A stretch of 64,000 nucleotides of DNA from Heyndrickxia vini. GTDB lineage: Bacteria; Bacillota; Bacilli; Bacillales; Bacillaceae_C. Within the stretch, counting starts at the first letter, position 1. Every line of letters starts with the position of its first letter. The notes below the pieces were generated by a model, which had not been told where the DNA came from, did no database searches, and was given only the letters and a program-made list of their open reading frames with translations. The stretch lies in NCBI RefSeq assembly GCF_016772275.1, contig NZ_CP065425.1, positions 1,952,653-2,016,652 of the forward strand, in the 5' to 3' direction. Positions 38,361 to 46,773 of this stretch are shown here, in pieces. Both the position numbers and the translations under genes were made by a program.

Positions 38361-38567
38361 ATGAGTGAAAAAGGCTGTATAAAATGTGGAAGTACGGATG
38401 CAGGTAAAAAGGAAGTGGCCATGACAGGAACAGGTCTTTCGAAAATGTTTGATATCCAAAATAACCAATTTATCGTTGTTTACTGTAAAAACTGTGGATA
38501 CTCGGAATTTTACAATAAACAATCTTCGACTGCTTCGAATGTGTTAGACTTCTTTTTTGGGGGCTAA
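38361..38567 (+). CDS. Zinc-ribbon small protein (predicted nucleic-acid-binding, COG3478-like)
   Basis: 68 aa with two CxxC knuckles: KCGS near the N-terminus (CIKCGS) and CKNCGYSEFY near residue 44. Between them the family phrase TGTGLSKMFDIQNNQF is present. The C-terminus ends VLDFFFGG. This matches the zinc-ribbon family whose members end in a DFLFG-like tail. ATG 38361 follows AGAAGG. The function is unknown and nucleic-acid binding is a family-level prediction. Confidence 0.8.
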   Translation: MSEKGCIKCGSTDAGKKEVAMTGTGLSKMFDIQNNQFIVVYCKNCGYSEFYNKQSSTASNVLDFFFGG

Positions 38568-38571
38568 TGAA

Positions 38572-38607
38572 AAAAGGAGTTTCCTTTTTAACAGCTAAGG
38601 AAACTCC
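38572..38607 (-). terminator. Terminator of the small zinc-finger gene
   Basis: GGAGTTTCCTT/AAGGAAACTCC stem. The minus-strand T tract lies at 38572-38576 and beyond. Confidence 0.8.
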
Positions 38608-38613
38608 ACTTAC

Positions 38614-38832
38614 CTATCGGTTATTTTCGGACCAGTCTGAGAATAACCCACTGCCATTACACCCCGGGCAATCAAAAACATTTGTTACGTAAAATTCACT
38701 AAGTGCAAGAGAATTAATCCCCTTTCCATAACAATCAGGGCATATTCCTTTAGACTCCATCTTTGCAATTTTTTCTTCATATCTATTTGCTTTCCACTCT
38801 TGAAATGTATTGAATAGTCCCAACATATCCAT
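38614..38832 (-). CDS. Small protein with DnaJ-like zinc knuckles
   Basis: 72 aa. The first 28 residues form a charged helix (FQEWKANRYEEKIAKMESKG). Then CPDCYGKGI and CPGCNGSGL form a pair of CxxCxGxG knuckles, as in the DnaJ cysteine-rich domain. It has one repeat pair, not four knuckles. ATG 38832 follows AAGGAAGGG. Such mini zinc-knuckle proteins occur in Bacillus and are of unknown role. It converges with the preceding zinc-ribbon gene. Confidence 0.7.
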   Translation of the reverse strand: MDMLGLFNTFQEWKANRYEEKIAKMESKGICPDCYGKGINSLALSEFYVTNVFDCPGCNGSGLFSDWSENNR

Positions 38833-38887
38833 CCCTTCCTTTTATATTTAGGATGGATAGGATTTGGGAAAATTATACGTCTATATA

Positions 38888-39875
38888 TTAAAGCCTAAGC
38901 TCTATTAATGGTTTGGTGTATTTTTTAATTAAATAACTTCCAAGAGTTAGACAAAGGACAAATGAAAAGATGAAAAGCAAGAAATAATTTTGCGAAATTG
39001 ATTCAAGTGTTTCGTCTGAAACTGCAGTTTCAATAATCTTAATGATAAAACCATGTAATAAATATATATAAAGTGTCCGCTGTCCGATAATCGTTAATTT
39101 TGATCCGGTCGCTGGTACGAGTGCAAAAAATCCAAAAATAACTATTAATGTTAACAAGTATTGGAGCATACGGAAAAGCCCATCAAACCATTCAACATTG
39201 CCCATATCTGCGTAAGAGGAGGAACCAAGCAACCATGGAACCGCATCTTTAGGAAAGGACAAACCAAATAGCAGAAAAGTCGACAGTATTATTAAAACTC
39301 CTATTACCGCTGAAAATTTCATGTTCTTTATCCAATTTATATGCTTTTGTTCAATTAAGAACCCCAATAGAAAATATGGGAAAAAGACAAAGGTCCTTGA
39401 AAGACTTAAATAGTTCCCGACGTGATCCACATATCCTATGGCGATTCCTATTGCGACAGCAAGCAAAAAGGCCAATCCATTTTAACTTAGCAAAGGCATA
39501 TATGAGCACATTCCAACAAAATAAACTCAATAAAAACCATAAAGTCCAATGTGGCTGAAGAAAATCAATAGTCAGAGATTTTTCGTCTCCGCTGATAAAG
39601 TAAAAAAATGAATAGATTGCTTGAAAAATTAAATAGGGTAATAATATTTTTTTTACAGATTTAATTAGGTACCCTTTTTTACGATATCCTTTCGCAAAAT
39701 AGCCAGATATTAAAATGAAGGCAGGCATGTGAAAGAGAAAAATAACTGTATACAAAGTGAAAAGAATATCATCATTTCCTTTTAAAGGACTAATAACGTG
39801 TCCGAATACAACTAAGAAAATAAGGATTAACTTTGCATTATCAAAATAAAGACTTCTCTTCGAAGAAGAAGCCAT
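38888..39875 (-). pseudogene. Acyltransferase-3 family membrane protein, broken by a one-base frameshift
   Basis: The gene reads from ATG 39875 (CGGAGGTG upstream) as an acyltransferase of the OafA/OpgC-like fold: LYFDNAKLILIFLVVFGH, then the HMPAFILISGYFAKGY motif and several helices. It slips frame near 39465-39469 and continues in the second frame to 38888 (SLSRTFVFFPYFLLGFLIEQ, then further helices). Removing one base from the AAAAA run (TTTTT on the coding strand) restores a continuous product of about 328 aa, the normal size. Without correction the first frame ends at 39351 after 174 aa. It may be a true null allele, a phase-variable gene or a sequencing error. Confidence 0.8.
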
Positions 39876-40205
39876 GCTAACACCTCCGAAATTTACTATG
39901 TTAAAAAATATTCTAATGTTTAATTCTTAATTTATCTTTAAAATATATAAACTTTAATTTGAAAGTCCCTACATTGAGAAATCAACCTTTCTATAAGCAA
40001 ATTTTATCATTTATATACCACAATTCAGTTACGCTAATCTAAAATCTAGATTAAAAAATATTATTGTATGATTATTTTTTTTACAAAAAGATTACATGTC
40101 TCCAAGTTTGTAAATTTAATAATCTTTCTTTCACGTGAACAAATATAGTAAAATATAGTATAAAAATAATGATAGATACCAAAAGAAAGAAGGTTTTTGG
40201 AACTA
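39876..40205. other. 330-base AT-rich intergenic region between the acyltransferase and the second topB
   Basis: I see no gene here. It holds a 7-bp inverted repeat TAATCTA-N5-TAGATTA (40035-40053) that could be an operator, and a tandem AAATATAGTA repeat (40141-40160) overlapping TATAGT -10-like sequences, probably the promoter of the rightward topoisomerase gene. Confidence 0.5.
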
Positions 40206-42392
40206 ATGACTTTTCCATTAATCATTGCAGAAAAGCCAGATCAAGGGATGAAACTTGCCGCCCCATTTCCTCATAAGAAATTGAAAGGCTACATCGAAAT
40301 TTCTCCAAATCAAACATTTCCACATGGTGCTTATTTAACTTGGGCAGTTGGTCATTTATGTGAACTTATTCCTCCGGAAGAATATAACCCACAATGGAAG
40401 AGGTGGTCACTTGATACACTACCGATTCTTCCAGAATCCTTTCAATATAAAGTGAAAAAGGACAAGTGGAATCAGTTTACGATTATAAAAAATTTATTAA
40501 AAAACCCGGACATTGACGAAGTGATCATGGCGGGAGATGCGGAACGTGAAGGGGAAGCAATCATTCGGATTATTTTAAAGCAATGTCATAATCGAAAGCC
40601 GATGAAAAGATTATGGATTTCCTCCCTCACTGAAAAGTCAGTTGTAAATGGTTTTCACCATTTACTAAATGAAGAAGAAACCAGATCCATTTATTATGAG
40701 GCAATGAGTCGCGCATGTGCAGATTGGCTTATTGGCATGAATGCATCGAGGGCCTATACATTATTGCTACAGAGAAAAGGGATTCGGGATGTATTTTCAA
40801 CCGGGCGCGTTCAAACACCAACGCTAGCTTTAATCGTTAAAAGGGAAAAAGAAATCGAAAATTTTAAGAGTGAACCGTTTTGGGAGGTCAAGGCTGTTTT
40901 TCAAATGGCAAATAAAAAGTATGAAGGGATTTGGCATATAAATTCTGAAACGAGATTAGAAGAAGAAAAGAAGGCAATGGCAATCGCAAACTTTTGTAAA
41001 GGAAAGCCTGCCCGGATTGATGAAATTGAAAAGGAAAGAAAAGAATTTCAACCACCATTATTATTCAATTTGTCATCATTGCAAGCAACTGCTAATAAAA
41101 TATTTAAGTTTTCACCGAAGAAAACATTAGATATTGCTCAAAAATTATATGTAAAAGGAATTATTTCTTATCCAAGATCTGATTCAAGCTATGTTACAAA
41201 AGAAGAAGCCGCATTATTCCCTGAAATATTAAATCAAATTAGCAAAATTCAATTATATGAAGAATTTTTCCCGCTTTCTATTCAATCGATTATGAATAAT
41301 AAAAGATTCGTAAATGAAAAGAAAGTAACGGATCACTATGCAATTATCCCTACAGAACAGGTGGTCAATCCATTAACCTTAGCGAAGGATGAAGAAAAAA
41401 TTTATGATTTAATTGTTAGGAGATTAATTGCTGCTCATTATGAAAAGAGTATTTTTGACTACACTACCGTCCATACAATGGTAGATGAGCGGGCAACATT
41501 CATTTCTAAAGGCAAACAAATGATACAGGAGGGTTGGAGAAAGATCATATACCAAATGGAAGAAACAAAAGAGGAGAAAGAGCAAGTTCTTCCTGATTTA
41601 AATAAGGATGAAATCGGTGTTGTTTCCAAGGTAACGGTCAAAGAGGGGAAGACACAACCTCCTAAGCGCTATACTGAAGGACAACTAATCACATTAATGA
41701 AAACAGCTGGTAAGTTTATTGAAGATAGCCAAATGCAGAGTATTTTAAGAAGAACGGAAGGTTTAGGAACTGAAGCAACTCGTGCTGGAATTATTTCTGT
41801 TTTAAAAGACCGAAAGTATATCGAAGTAACAAAAAATGTAGTATGTCCCACTAAAAAAGGAATTTTGTTAATTGAGAGTATTGGAAATAGTATTCTTTCT
41901 TCTCCGGAAATGACAGCTAAATGGGAGCAAAGACTTCATGAAATAGGGGAGGGAAAGGCATCACCGAATGTTTTTTTAGAACATGCAAAGAAGTTGTCAG
42001 TAAAGTTAATTGATGATGCGAAAATTGCTGAAACAAAATGGGCATTTCCCGCAGATCTTCTTGAAGAAATTTCAGCTAATACGAATACAGGCAAAAAGGG
42101 GAAAAGAGTAAAAGCTAGGCTTGGAAAATGTAAAAAATGTGATGGAATGATAATTGAAAAAGGTAATTTTTATGGTTGTACAAATTATCAAAAGACTAAA
42201 TGTAATTTCACCATTTCTAAGAAAATTTTCGGGAAGACGATTTCTCAGAAAAATGTTTCGAAACTATTAAAAGAAGGAAAAACCGATTTGATAAAAGGGT
42301 TTAAAAAAGATGAGAAAACATTTGATGGGTATTTAGATTGGAATAAAGATAAACAAATAATCCAATTTGAATCGGTGTATGTAAAAAAATAG
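40206..42392 (+). CDS. topB: DNA topoisomerase III (second, divergent copy)
   Basis: 728-aa type IA topoisomerase, clearly different from the copy at 23.7 kb. Toprim: LIIAEKPDQGMKLAAPF and AGDAEREGEAIIR. The catalytic tyrosine is Y322 in ISYPRSDSSYV. ACADWLIGMNASRAYT and STGRVQTPTLALI are present. The C-terminus has one zinc ribbon (CKKCDGMI...CTNY) and a short basic domain ending in FKKDEKTFDGYLDW. An alternative TTG start at 40197 fits the ribosome site AAGAAGG slightly better. Such second copies are often plasmid- or element-derived. No mobility genes adjoin it. Confidence 0.93.
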   Translation: MTFPLIIAEKPDQGMKLAAPFPHKKLKGYIEISPNQTFPHGAYLTWAVGHLCELIPPEEYNPQWKRWSLDTLPILPESFQYKVKKDKWNQFTIIKNLLKNPDIDEVIMAGDAEREGEAIIRIILKQCHNRKPMKRLWISSLTEKSVVNGFHHLLNEEETRSIYYEAMSRACADWLIGMNASRAYTLLLQRKGIRDVFSTGRVQTPTLALIVKREKEIENFKSEPFWEVKAVFQMANKKYEGIWHINSETRLEEEKKAMAIANFCKGKPARIDEIEKERKEFQPPLLFNLSSLQATANKIFKFSPKKTLDIAQKLYVKGIISYPRSDSSYVTKEEAALFPEILNQISKIQLYEEFFPLSIQSIMNNKRFVNEKKVTDHYAIIPTEQVVNPLTLAKDEEKIYDLIVRRLIAAHYEKSIFDYTTVHTMVDERATFISKGKQMIQEGWRKIIYQMEETKEEKEQVLPDLNKDEIGVVSKVTVKEGKTQPPKRYTEGQLITLMKTAGKFIEDSQMQSILRRTEGLGTEATRAGIISVLKDRKYIEVTKNVVCPTKKGILLIESIGNSILSSPEMTAKWEQRLHEIGEGKASPNVFLEHAKKLSVKLIDDAKIAETKWAFPADLLEEISANTNTGKKGKRVKARLGKCKKCDGMIIEKGNFYGCTNYQKTKCNFTISKKIFGKTISQKNVSKLLKEGKTDLIKGFKKDEKTFDGYLDWNKDKQIIQFESVYVKK

Positions 42393-42428
42393 TGGAGCGG
42401 TGTTTATTGAACCGCTCCACTATTTTTT
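42391..42428. terminator. Bidirectional terminator between topB (second copy) and yhfH
   Basis: AGTGGAGCGGT/ACCGCTCCACT stem with nine-base loop, T tract right and A tract left. The stem overlaps the topB stop codon. Confidence 0.9.
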
Positions 42429-42445
42429 ATTTATCTATTCTTCTG

Positions 42446-42580
42446 TTATTCAACTTTTTTTGAAAGGCAGTGCTCGCATTCTAAAATATACGATTCCGCT
42501 TGGTCTTCTACATTTTCACCGCATTCCGGACAAATCTTTTTTGAAAGATTAAGAAAAAACTCCACTGGATTTTGTAACAT
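42446..42580 (-). CDS. yhfH: YhfH-like small zinc-ribbon protein (44 aa)
   Basis: 44 codons from ATG 42580 with GGAGGG seven bases upstream. The product has the YhfH pattern: MLQNPVEFFLNLSKK, then CPECGE and CEHCLSKK, a four-cysteine zinc ribbon. In B. subtilis YhfH has the same start and cysteine spacing. Function unknown. It is divergent from the manganese-associated small gene, with which it shares a 265-bp regulatory gap. Confidence 0.8.
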   Translation of the reverse strand: MLQNPVEFFLNLSKKICPECGENVEDQAESYILECEHCLSKKVE

Positions 42581-42740
42581 ATGAATCCCTCCAAAATAAT
42601 TAATTTAAAATAATGAAAACATAAAATATTTTTTATATTTTAACACTAATATAATACAGTTGTAAATAATATATTCTGTTATGATACAGTTTATGTTGAA
42701 ATGGATATAATAGTGCATAGACAAAAGGCTATTTTCTGCA

Positions 42741-42795
42741 TTGAAAAAAAATTGTTTAGAAATATTTTTATTACTTTTGCATCCAGGAAACTTTA
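42741..42795 (+). promoter_or_regulatory. Promoter with MntR-box-like site, upstream of the 44-aa gene
   Basis: TTGAAA (42741-42746), 16-bp spacer, TATTTT (42763-42768), then the core TTTGCATCCAGGAAA inside 42775-42795 over the expected start site. It resembles the MntR operators of Bacillus mntA/mntH (core TTTGCATGAGGGAAA as I recall it). A near-identical site recurs before mntA. Confidence 0.65.
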
Positions 42796-42845
42796 TTTAA
42801 CTAGCGCATATAATTTTACAACATATACAAATGAGGGGGTTAAAC

Positions 42846-42980
42846 ATGAATAAAATTTTATTTTATACAATTCTTTGTGAGAAAATTGGTCTGTTATCAA
42901 AAGATGAAACAACAAAAATTTTAAAAAACAATTCAATTAATATATTGGAACAACATTGTAAAAAAGAAAATCCGAATTAA
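42846..42980 (+). CDS. Undescribed 44-aa protein behind an MntR-type box
   Basis: ATG 42846 has a very strong site (GAGGGGG at seven bases). Product: MNKILFYTILCEKIGLLSKD followed by ETTKILKNNSINILEQHC and KKENPN. It is amphipathic-helical in appearance, has two cysteines and a basic C-terminus, and no membrane segment. No family is recognised. An MntR-box-like operator lies upstream, and the mntABCD operon follows 209 bases downstream. By position and size it recalls E. coli MntS, a 42-aa MntR-repressed protein, but the sequences are not similar. An AT-rich terminator-like hairpin lies downstream. Confidence 0.65.
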   Translation: MNKILFYTILCEKIGLLSKDETTKILKNNSINILEQHCKKENPN

Positions 42981-42993
42981 AATGGAAAAACAT

Positions 42994-43040
42994 TTGACTA
43001 ATTAAATTGTTTGCAGTATTTTTGCATTAAGGAAACATTT
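42994..43040 (+). promoter_or_regulatory. mntA promoter with second MntR-box-like site
   Basis: -35 TTGACT (42994-42999), 17-bp spacer, -10 TATTTT (43017-43022). The core TTTGCATTAAGGAAAC (inside 43020-43040) overlaps the -10 and start site. It shares TTTGCAT-N2-AGGAAAC with the site at 42775, so one manganese-sensing repressor probably controls both genes. Confidence 0.7.
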
Positions 43041-43079
43041 TTTCATTTAAATGTTTGGTTATTTTTTTTTTTTTTTTTT
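43033..43079 (+). terminator. Weak hairpin plus 18-T tract in the mntA leader
   Basis: AAACATTT/AAATGTTT stem (43033-43056) followed by GGTTA and 18 consecutive T (43062-43079). It could end the transcript of the small gene and also attenuate mntABCD. The stem is all-AT except two pairs, so efficiency is uncertain. Confidence 0.5.
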
Positions 43080-43088
43080 GATGTAAGA

Positions 43089-43103
43089 GTTGCGTAAGGG
43101 AAA
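43089..43103 (+). promoter_or_regulatory. Third, weaker MntR-box-like site
   Basis: GTTGCGTAAGGGAAA differs at two positions from the TTGCATGAGGGAAA core. It lies downstream of the T tract and 87 bp before mntA, where it could act as a roadblock. Confidence 0.4.
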
Positions 43104-43189
43104 AAAAGTGTCGTAAACGAAAAGAGGGGATATTACTCAAAACTGTCAGCTTAACATGAATTTATCTACTTAGGAAAAGAGGGGGAAAA

Positions 43190-44122
43190 ATGAAGAAAAA
43201 CAAATTATCATTTTTGGGGTTATTTATCGTTGTTTTCTTACTTTCAGCTTGCACGAAAGCCCCAATAAATAGTACACCGCTAGATGGGAAGATCAAGGTA
43301 ACGACGACGATAGGGATGATAAAAGACATAGTTGATCACGTAGGGGGAAACCATGTCAAAACAATTGGATTAATGAAAACAGGCGTTGATCCACACTTAT
43401 ATAAAGCATCTCAAGGTGACATAAAAAAATTAGAGGATGCGGATATGATTTTTTATAATGGGCTGCATCTTGAAGGGAAAATGGTAGATATCTTTGAGAA
43501 ATTGGCAAAGAAGAAGGCGACTGTACCTGTTTCTAAAAACATTCCCGAATCAGATTTACGATCATGGGATGATGGGACAGAAGGACATGATCCCCATATT
43601 TGGTTTAATGTAAAGCATTGGATATCTGCGACAGCAACTGTTCGCGATGAATTAATAAAATTTGATCCAAAGAATAAAGAGAATTATGTGAAAAATGCTA
43701 ATGATTATATTGAGAAATTAAAGGAGCTTGATCAATATACAACTGAAAAAATTGCAAGTATCCCGAAAGAATCTAGAGTATTAGTTACAGCGCATGATGC
43801 GTTTGGCTATTTCGGGGACGCCTATGACATAAAAGTTTTGGGCTTACAAGGTATTAGTACTGCCTCTGAATATGGTGCAAAAGATGTTAGCCAGTTACGT
43901 GATTTTCTTGTTGATAATAAGATTAAAGCTGTTTTTGTAGAATCAAGTGTTCCAAAAAAAGCGATAAATGCAGTTGTCGAAGGTGCAAGGAAAAAAGGTC
44001 ATGAAGTGAAAATTGGCGGTGAACTTTATTCAGATGCAATGGGAAAAGAAGGAACAGATGAAGGTACGTATATAGGAATGGTTAAACATAATGTCGATAC
44101 GATTGTTAATGCACTGAATTAA
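43190..44122 (+). CDS. mntA: Manganese ABC transporter, substrate-binding lipoprotein MntA
   Basis: 310-aa cluster A-I metal-binding protein. The lipobox LLSACTK follows a basic-hydrophobic signal (KKNKLSFLGLFIVVFL). Metal ligands expected for Mn are two His, a Glu and an Asp: they fit VDPHLYKAS, DPHIWFNVKHW, the VFVESSV segment and the GELYSDAMG aspartate. There is no long His-rich loop, unlike zinc receptors. It is the first gene of mntABCD, with 14 bases to mntB. Control by MntR is inferred from the boxes upstream. Confidence 0.9.
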   Translation: MKKNKLSFLGLFIVVFLLSACTKAPINSTPLDGKIKVTTTIGMIKDIVDHVGGNHVKTIGLMKTGVDPHLYKASQGDIKKLEDADMIFYNGLHLEGKMVDIFEKLAKKKATVPVSKNIPESDLRSWDDGTEGHDPHIWFNVKHWISATATVRDELIKFDPKNKENYVKNANDYIEKLKELDQYTTEKIASIPKESRVLVTAHDAFGYFGDAYDIKVLGLQGISTASEYGAKDVSQLRDFLVDNKIKAVFVESSVPKKAINAVVEGARKKGHEVKIGGELYSDAMGKEGTDEGTYIGMVKHNVDTIVNALN

Positions 44123-44136
44123 AGGAGGTAAAAAAG

Positions 44137-44889
44137 ATGATTTCACCGTTAAGTATAAATAAATTAACTGTAGCCTATCAAAAGAATCCTGTATTAAAAA
44201 ATATTTCTTTCACTATTCCCGAAGGAAATTTAATTGGCATTATTGGGCCGAATGGAGCCGGGAAATCCACATTAATTAAAGCAATATTAGAATTGATTCC
44301 TTCTATTGCTGGTGAGGTTTCTATTTATGGAAAAACATATAAAGAAATGCGAAAAATCGTTGGTTATGTTCCCCAACGCGAATCAGTCGACTGGGATTTC
44401 CCTACCAATGCTTTAGATGTTGTGATGATGGGAAGATACGGCCATCTTGGATGGATTAAACGACCCCGTGCAAAAGATAGGCAAATAGCTATGAATTGTT
44501 TAGAAAAGGTAGGAATGGAAGGCTATGCACAAAGACAAATAAGTCAATTATCGGGAGGACAACAACAGAGAATTTTTTTAGCCAGAGCTCTAGCACAAGA
44601 TGCGAAAATTTATTTTATGGATGAACCATTTGTTGGGGTAGATGCGGCAACTGAGAAGGCGATAATCACTCTTTTAAATGATTTAAAAAGACAAGGAAAA
44701 ACAGTATTGGTTGTACATCATGATTTAAATACAGTGAAAGAATATTTTGACTGGACGATCTTGTTAAATGTTCATTTAATTGGAGTTGGGCCGACGGAAA
44801 AGCTTTTTACGAAGGAAAATCTTCAAAAAACATATGGTGGAAAATTAACGATGCTTGATTCCAATTCATCACCGTTAATTATAAGTTGA
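44137..44889 (+). CDS. mntB: Manganese ABC transporter, ATP-binding protein MntB
   Basis: 250-aa ATPase. Walker A GPNGAGKST, Q-loop VPQRESVDWDFP (typical for Mn/Zn transporters), signature LSGGQQQR, Walker B FMDEPFVGVD, switch His VHHDLNTV. AAGGAGG precedes ATG. The ribosome site of mntC straddles its stop codon. Confidence 0.93.
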   Translation: MISPLSINKLTVAYQKNPVLKNISFTIPEGNLIGIIGPNGAGKSTLIKAILELIPSIAGEVSIYGKTYKEMRKIVGYVPQRESVDWDFPTNALDVVMMGRYGHLGWIKRPRAKDRQIAMNCLEKVGMEGYAQRQISQLSGGQQQRIFLARALAQDAKIYFMDEPFVGVDAATEKAIITLLNDLKRQGKTVLVVHHDLNTVKEYFDWTILLNVHLIGVGPTEKLFTKENLQKTYGGKLTMLDSNSSPLIIS

Positions 44890-44899
44890 GGTGCATCAG

Positions 44900-45829
44900 A
44901 TGAATATAATTGCTTTGTTACAAGACCCAAACACACTTTGGATATTAGTAAGCTCAATTCTACTTGGAATAAGTAGTGGAGTGATTGGATGTTTTGCGTA
45001 TTTGAGAAAACAATCTTTAATGGGTGATGCGTTATCACATGCGGCATTACCGGGAGTGTGCTTCGCTTTTATCCTAACTGGTACAAAATCTATCTTTTAC
45101 TTTTTAATTGGTGCGATTATAGCTGGAATTATTGCCACCATTTCAATCGGCTACATTACAAGGAAAACACGTATTAAACAGGATTCCGCATTAGGAATTG
45201 TCCTTACCGTATTTTTCGGGGTTGGTATTGTATTATTAACTCAAATTCAACATAGTGCAAGTGGGAATCAAAGTGGATTAGATAAATTTTTGTTTGGTCA
45301 GGCGGCATCCATGGTACAATCTGATGTTTACACAATGGCTGGCATAGGTCTTTTCGTAATTGCCATATGTACTCTCTTTTTTAAAGAATTTAAACTGCTT
45401 TCTTTTGATTCCGGTTTTGCTAAAGGGATTGGTCTCCCAATCACTTTGCTTGATCAATTAATAATGATTCTTATGGTAATTGCTGTTGTGATTGGAATAC
45501 AAGCTGTTGGAGTAGTATTAATGGCAGCCCTACTCATTACACCGGCGGTATCAGCTCGTTATTGGACTGAAAAATTACATGTAATGGTGATGCTTTCAGG
45601 CTTATTTGGTGCAATTAGTGGTTTGATGGGAACTATCTTGAGTACACAGGTGAATAATTTACCGACTGGGCCACTAATTGTTTTAGCAGCTACATGTATT
45701 TTTGTTCTATCCGTTGTAATTGCACCAACACGAGGAGTGATCGCAAAGATTGTCGGTCGAAAGAAATCAAAAAATGCGTTTTTGAAACAACATATAAAGC
45801 AAAGTGTAAAGGATGGAAATGTGATATGA
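44900..45829 (+). CDS. mntC: Manganese ABC transporter, permease MntC
   Basis: 309-aa permease with eight or nine helices. The family landmarks are LRKQSLMGDALSHAALPGV near the N-terminus, and LITPAVSARYWT. ATG 44900 follows GAGGTG at six bases. The GTG at 44891 is inside that site. It ends in ATGA, overlapping the start of the second permease. A heterodimeric MntC/MntD membrane channel is expected. Confidence 0.9.
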   Translation: MNIIALLQDPNTLWILVSSILLGISSGVIGCFAYLRKQSLMGDALSHAALPGVCFAFILTGTKSIFYFLIGAIIAGIIATISIGYITRKTRIKQDSALGIVLTVFFGVGIVLLTQIQHSASGNQSGLDKFLFGQAASMVQSDVYTMAGIGLFVIAICTLFFKEFKLLSFDSGFAKGIGLPITLLDQLIMILMVIAVVIGIQAVGVVLMAALLITPAVSARYWTEKLHVMVMLSGLFGAISGLMGTILSTQVNNLPTGPLIVLAATCIFVLSVVIAPTRGVIAKIVGRKKSKNAFLKQHIKQSVKDGNVI

Positions 45830-46698
45830 ATCATTTTTGGATTATCTTAATTGGAGCATTAGTTGCATCATCTTGTAGCATTGTTGGCTGTTTTCTTGTT
45901 TTAAGGAAAATGTCGATGATTGGGGATGCTATAAGTCATGCAATCTTGCCAGGGATAGTCATTGCCTTTCTCCTATCCGGAACAAGGGACTCCATCGTAA
46001 TGATCGTGGGGGCAACTTGTATCGGTTTAATTACAGTCTTTTTAATCCAAATGTTCCAAAATAGCGGCGTACAGTCGGATGCATCGATTGGGGTTGTCTT
46101 TACCGCACTCTTTGCCGTAGGTGTTGTATTAATAAGCCTTTTCACTAGACAGGTTGATCTGGATTTAGATTGTGTATTATATGGTGAAATTGCTTATGCC
46201 CCATGGGATACGTTGGATATTGGAGGAATGAATTTAGGACCAAAAGCGGTTTGGGGAGTTGAAAGTATTTTTATTGTAAATATTCTTGTCATTAGTTTAT
46301 TTTATAAGCAATTTAAACTTTGTTCGTTCGATTCTGCTATGGCGGCGGCGTTAGGAATACCTGTAGCGTTTTTCCATTACTTATTAATGAGTCTTGTATC
46401 CATCACTACAGTATCTTCTTTCGAAAGTGTTGGAGCAATACTTGTTGTTGGAATGATTATTGTTCCAGCAGCCACTGCATATTTACTAACGGATAAACTG
46501 AATCGAATGATCATTTATAGTATGATTATTGGTATACTCTGTTCTAGTATTGGGTATTATGTAGCATATTTATTAGATGCATCAATCGCAGGATGTATGA
46601 TCATGATTGCTGGTTTACTATTTTTTATTACCCTATTTCTTTCGCCAAAGCATGGTGTTCTTTTGAAAAAATGGAAACAGCATAAAATTGCCGTGTAA
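45826..46698 (+). CDS. mntD: Manganese ABC transporter, permease MntD
   Basis: 290-aa permease paralogous to MntC: LRKMSMIGDAISHAILPGI, many helices, and a VGMIIVPAATAYLLTDK segment. ATG 45826 overlaps the mntC stop by four bases (ATGA). The longer in-frame start at 45694 lies deep inside mntC and is rejected. Last gene of the operon. Confidence 0.9.
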   Translation: MNHFWIILIGALVASSCSIVGCFLVLRKMSMIGDAISHAILPGIVIAFLLSGTRDSIVMIVGATCIGLITVFLIQMFQNSGVQSDASIGVVFTALFAVGVVLISLFTRQVDLDLDCVLYGEIAYAPWDTLDIGGMNLGPKAVWGVESIFIVNILVISLFYKQFKLCSFDSAMAAALGIPVAFFHYLLMSLVSITTVSSFESVGAILVVGMIIVPAATAYLLTDKLNRMIIYSMIIGILCSSIGYYVAYLLDASIAGCMIMIAGLLFFITLFLSPKHGVLLKKWKQHKIAV

Positions 46699-46715
46699 AT
46701 ATTTTTAAACTTCCC

Positions 46716-46741
46716 GTAACTTTTTAAAGATAATAAACGTT
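46716..46741 (+). promoter_or_regulatory. Candidate ECF-type promoter upstream of the sigma factor gene
   Basis: GTAAC (46716-46720), 17 bases, CGTT (46738-46741), resembling ECF promoters (GnAAC then CGT at about 16-17 bp). It lies 33 bp before the sigma gene start, so autoregulation is plausible. Confidence 0.45.
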
Positions 46742-46773
46742 TATTAGTTAGAGGTTCAAAAGGAGTGATCACT

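Noticed and set aside
40206-42392. Evidence of an integrative element around the second topB
   Set aside because: No integrase, relaxase, attachment repeats or conjugation genes flank it. Only the gene itself hints at transfer.
43190-46698. Assigning the first metal transporter to zinc
   Set aside because: The receptor lacks a His-rich loop, upstream boxes resemble MntR rather than Zur sites, and a separate znuACB with Zur-type sites is present.
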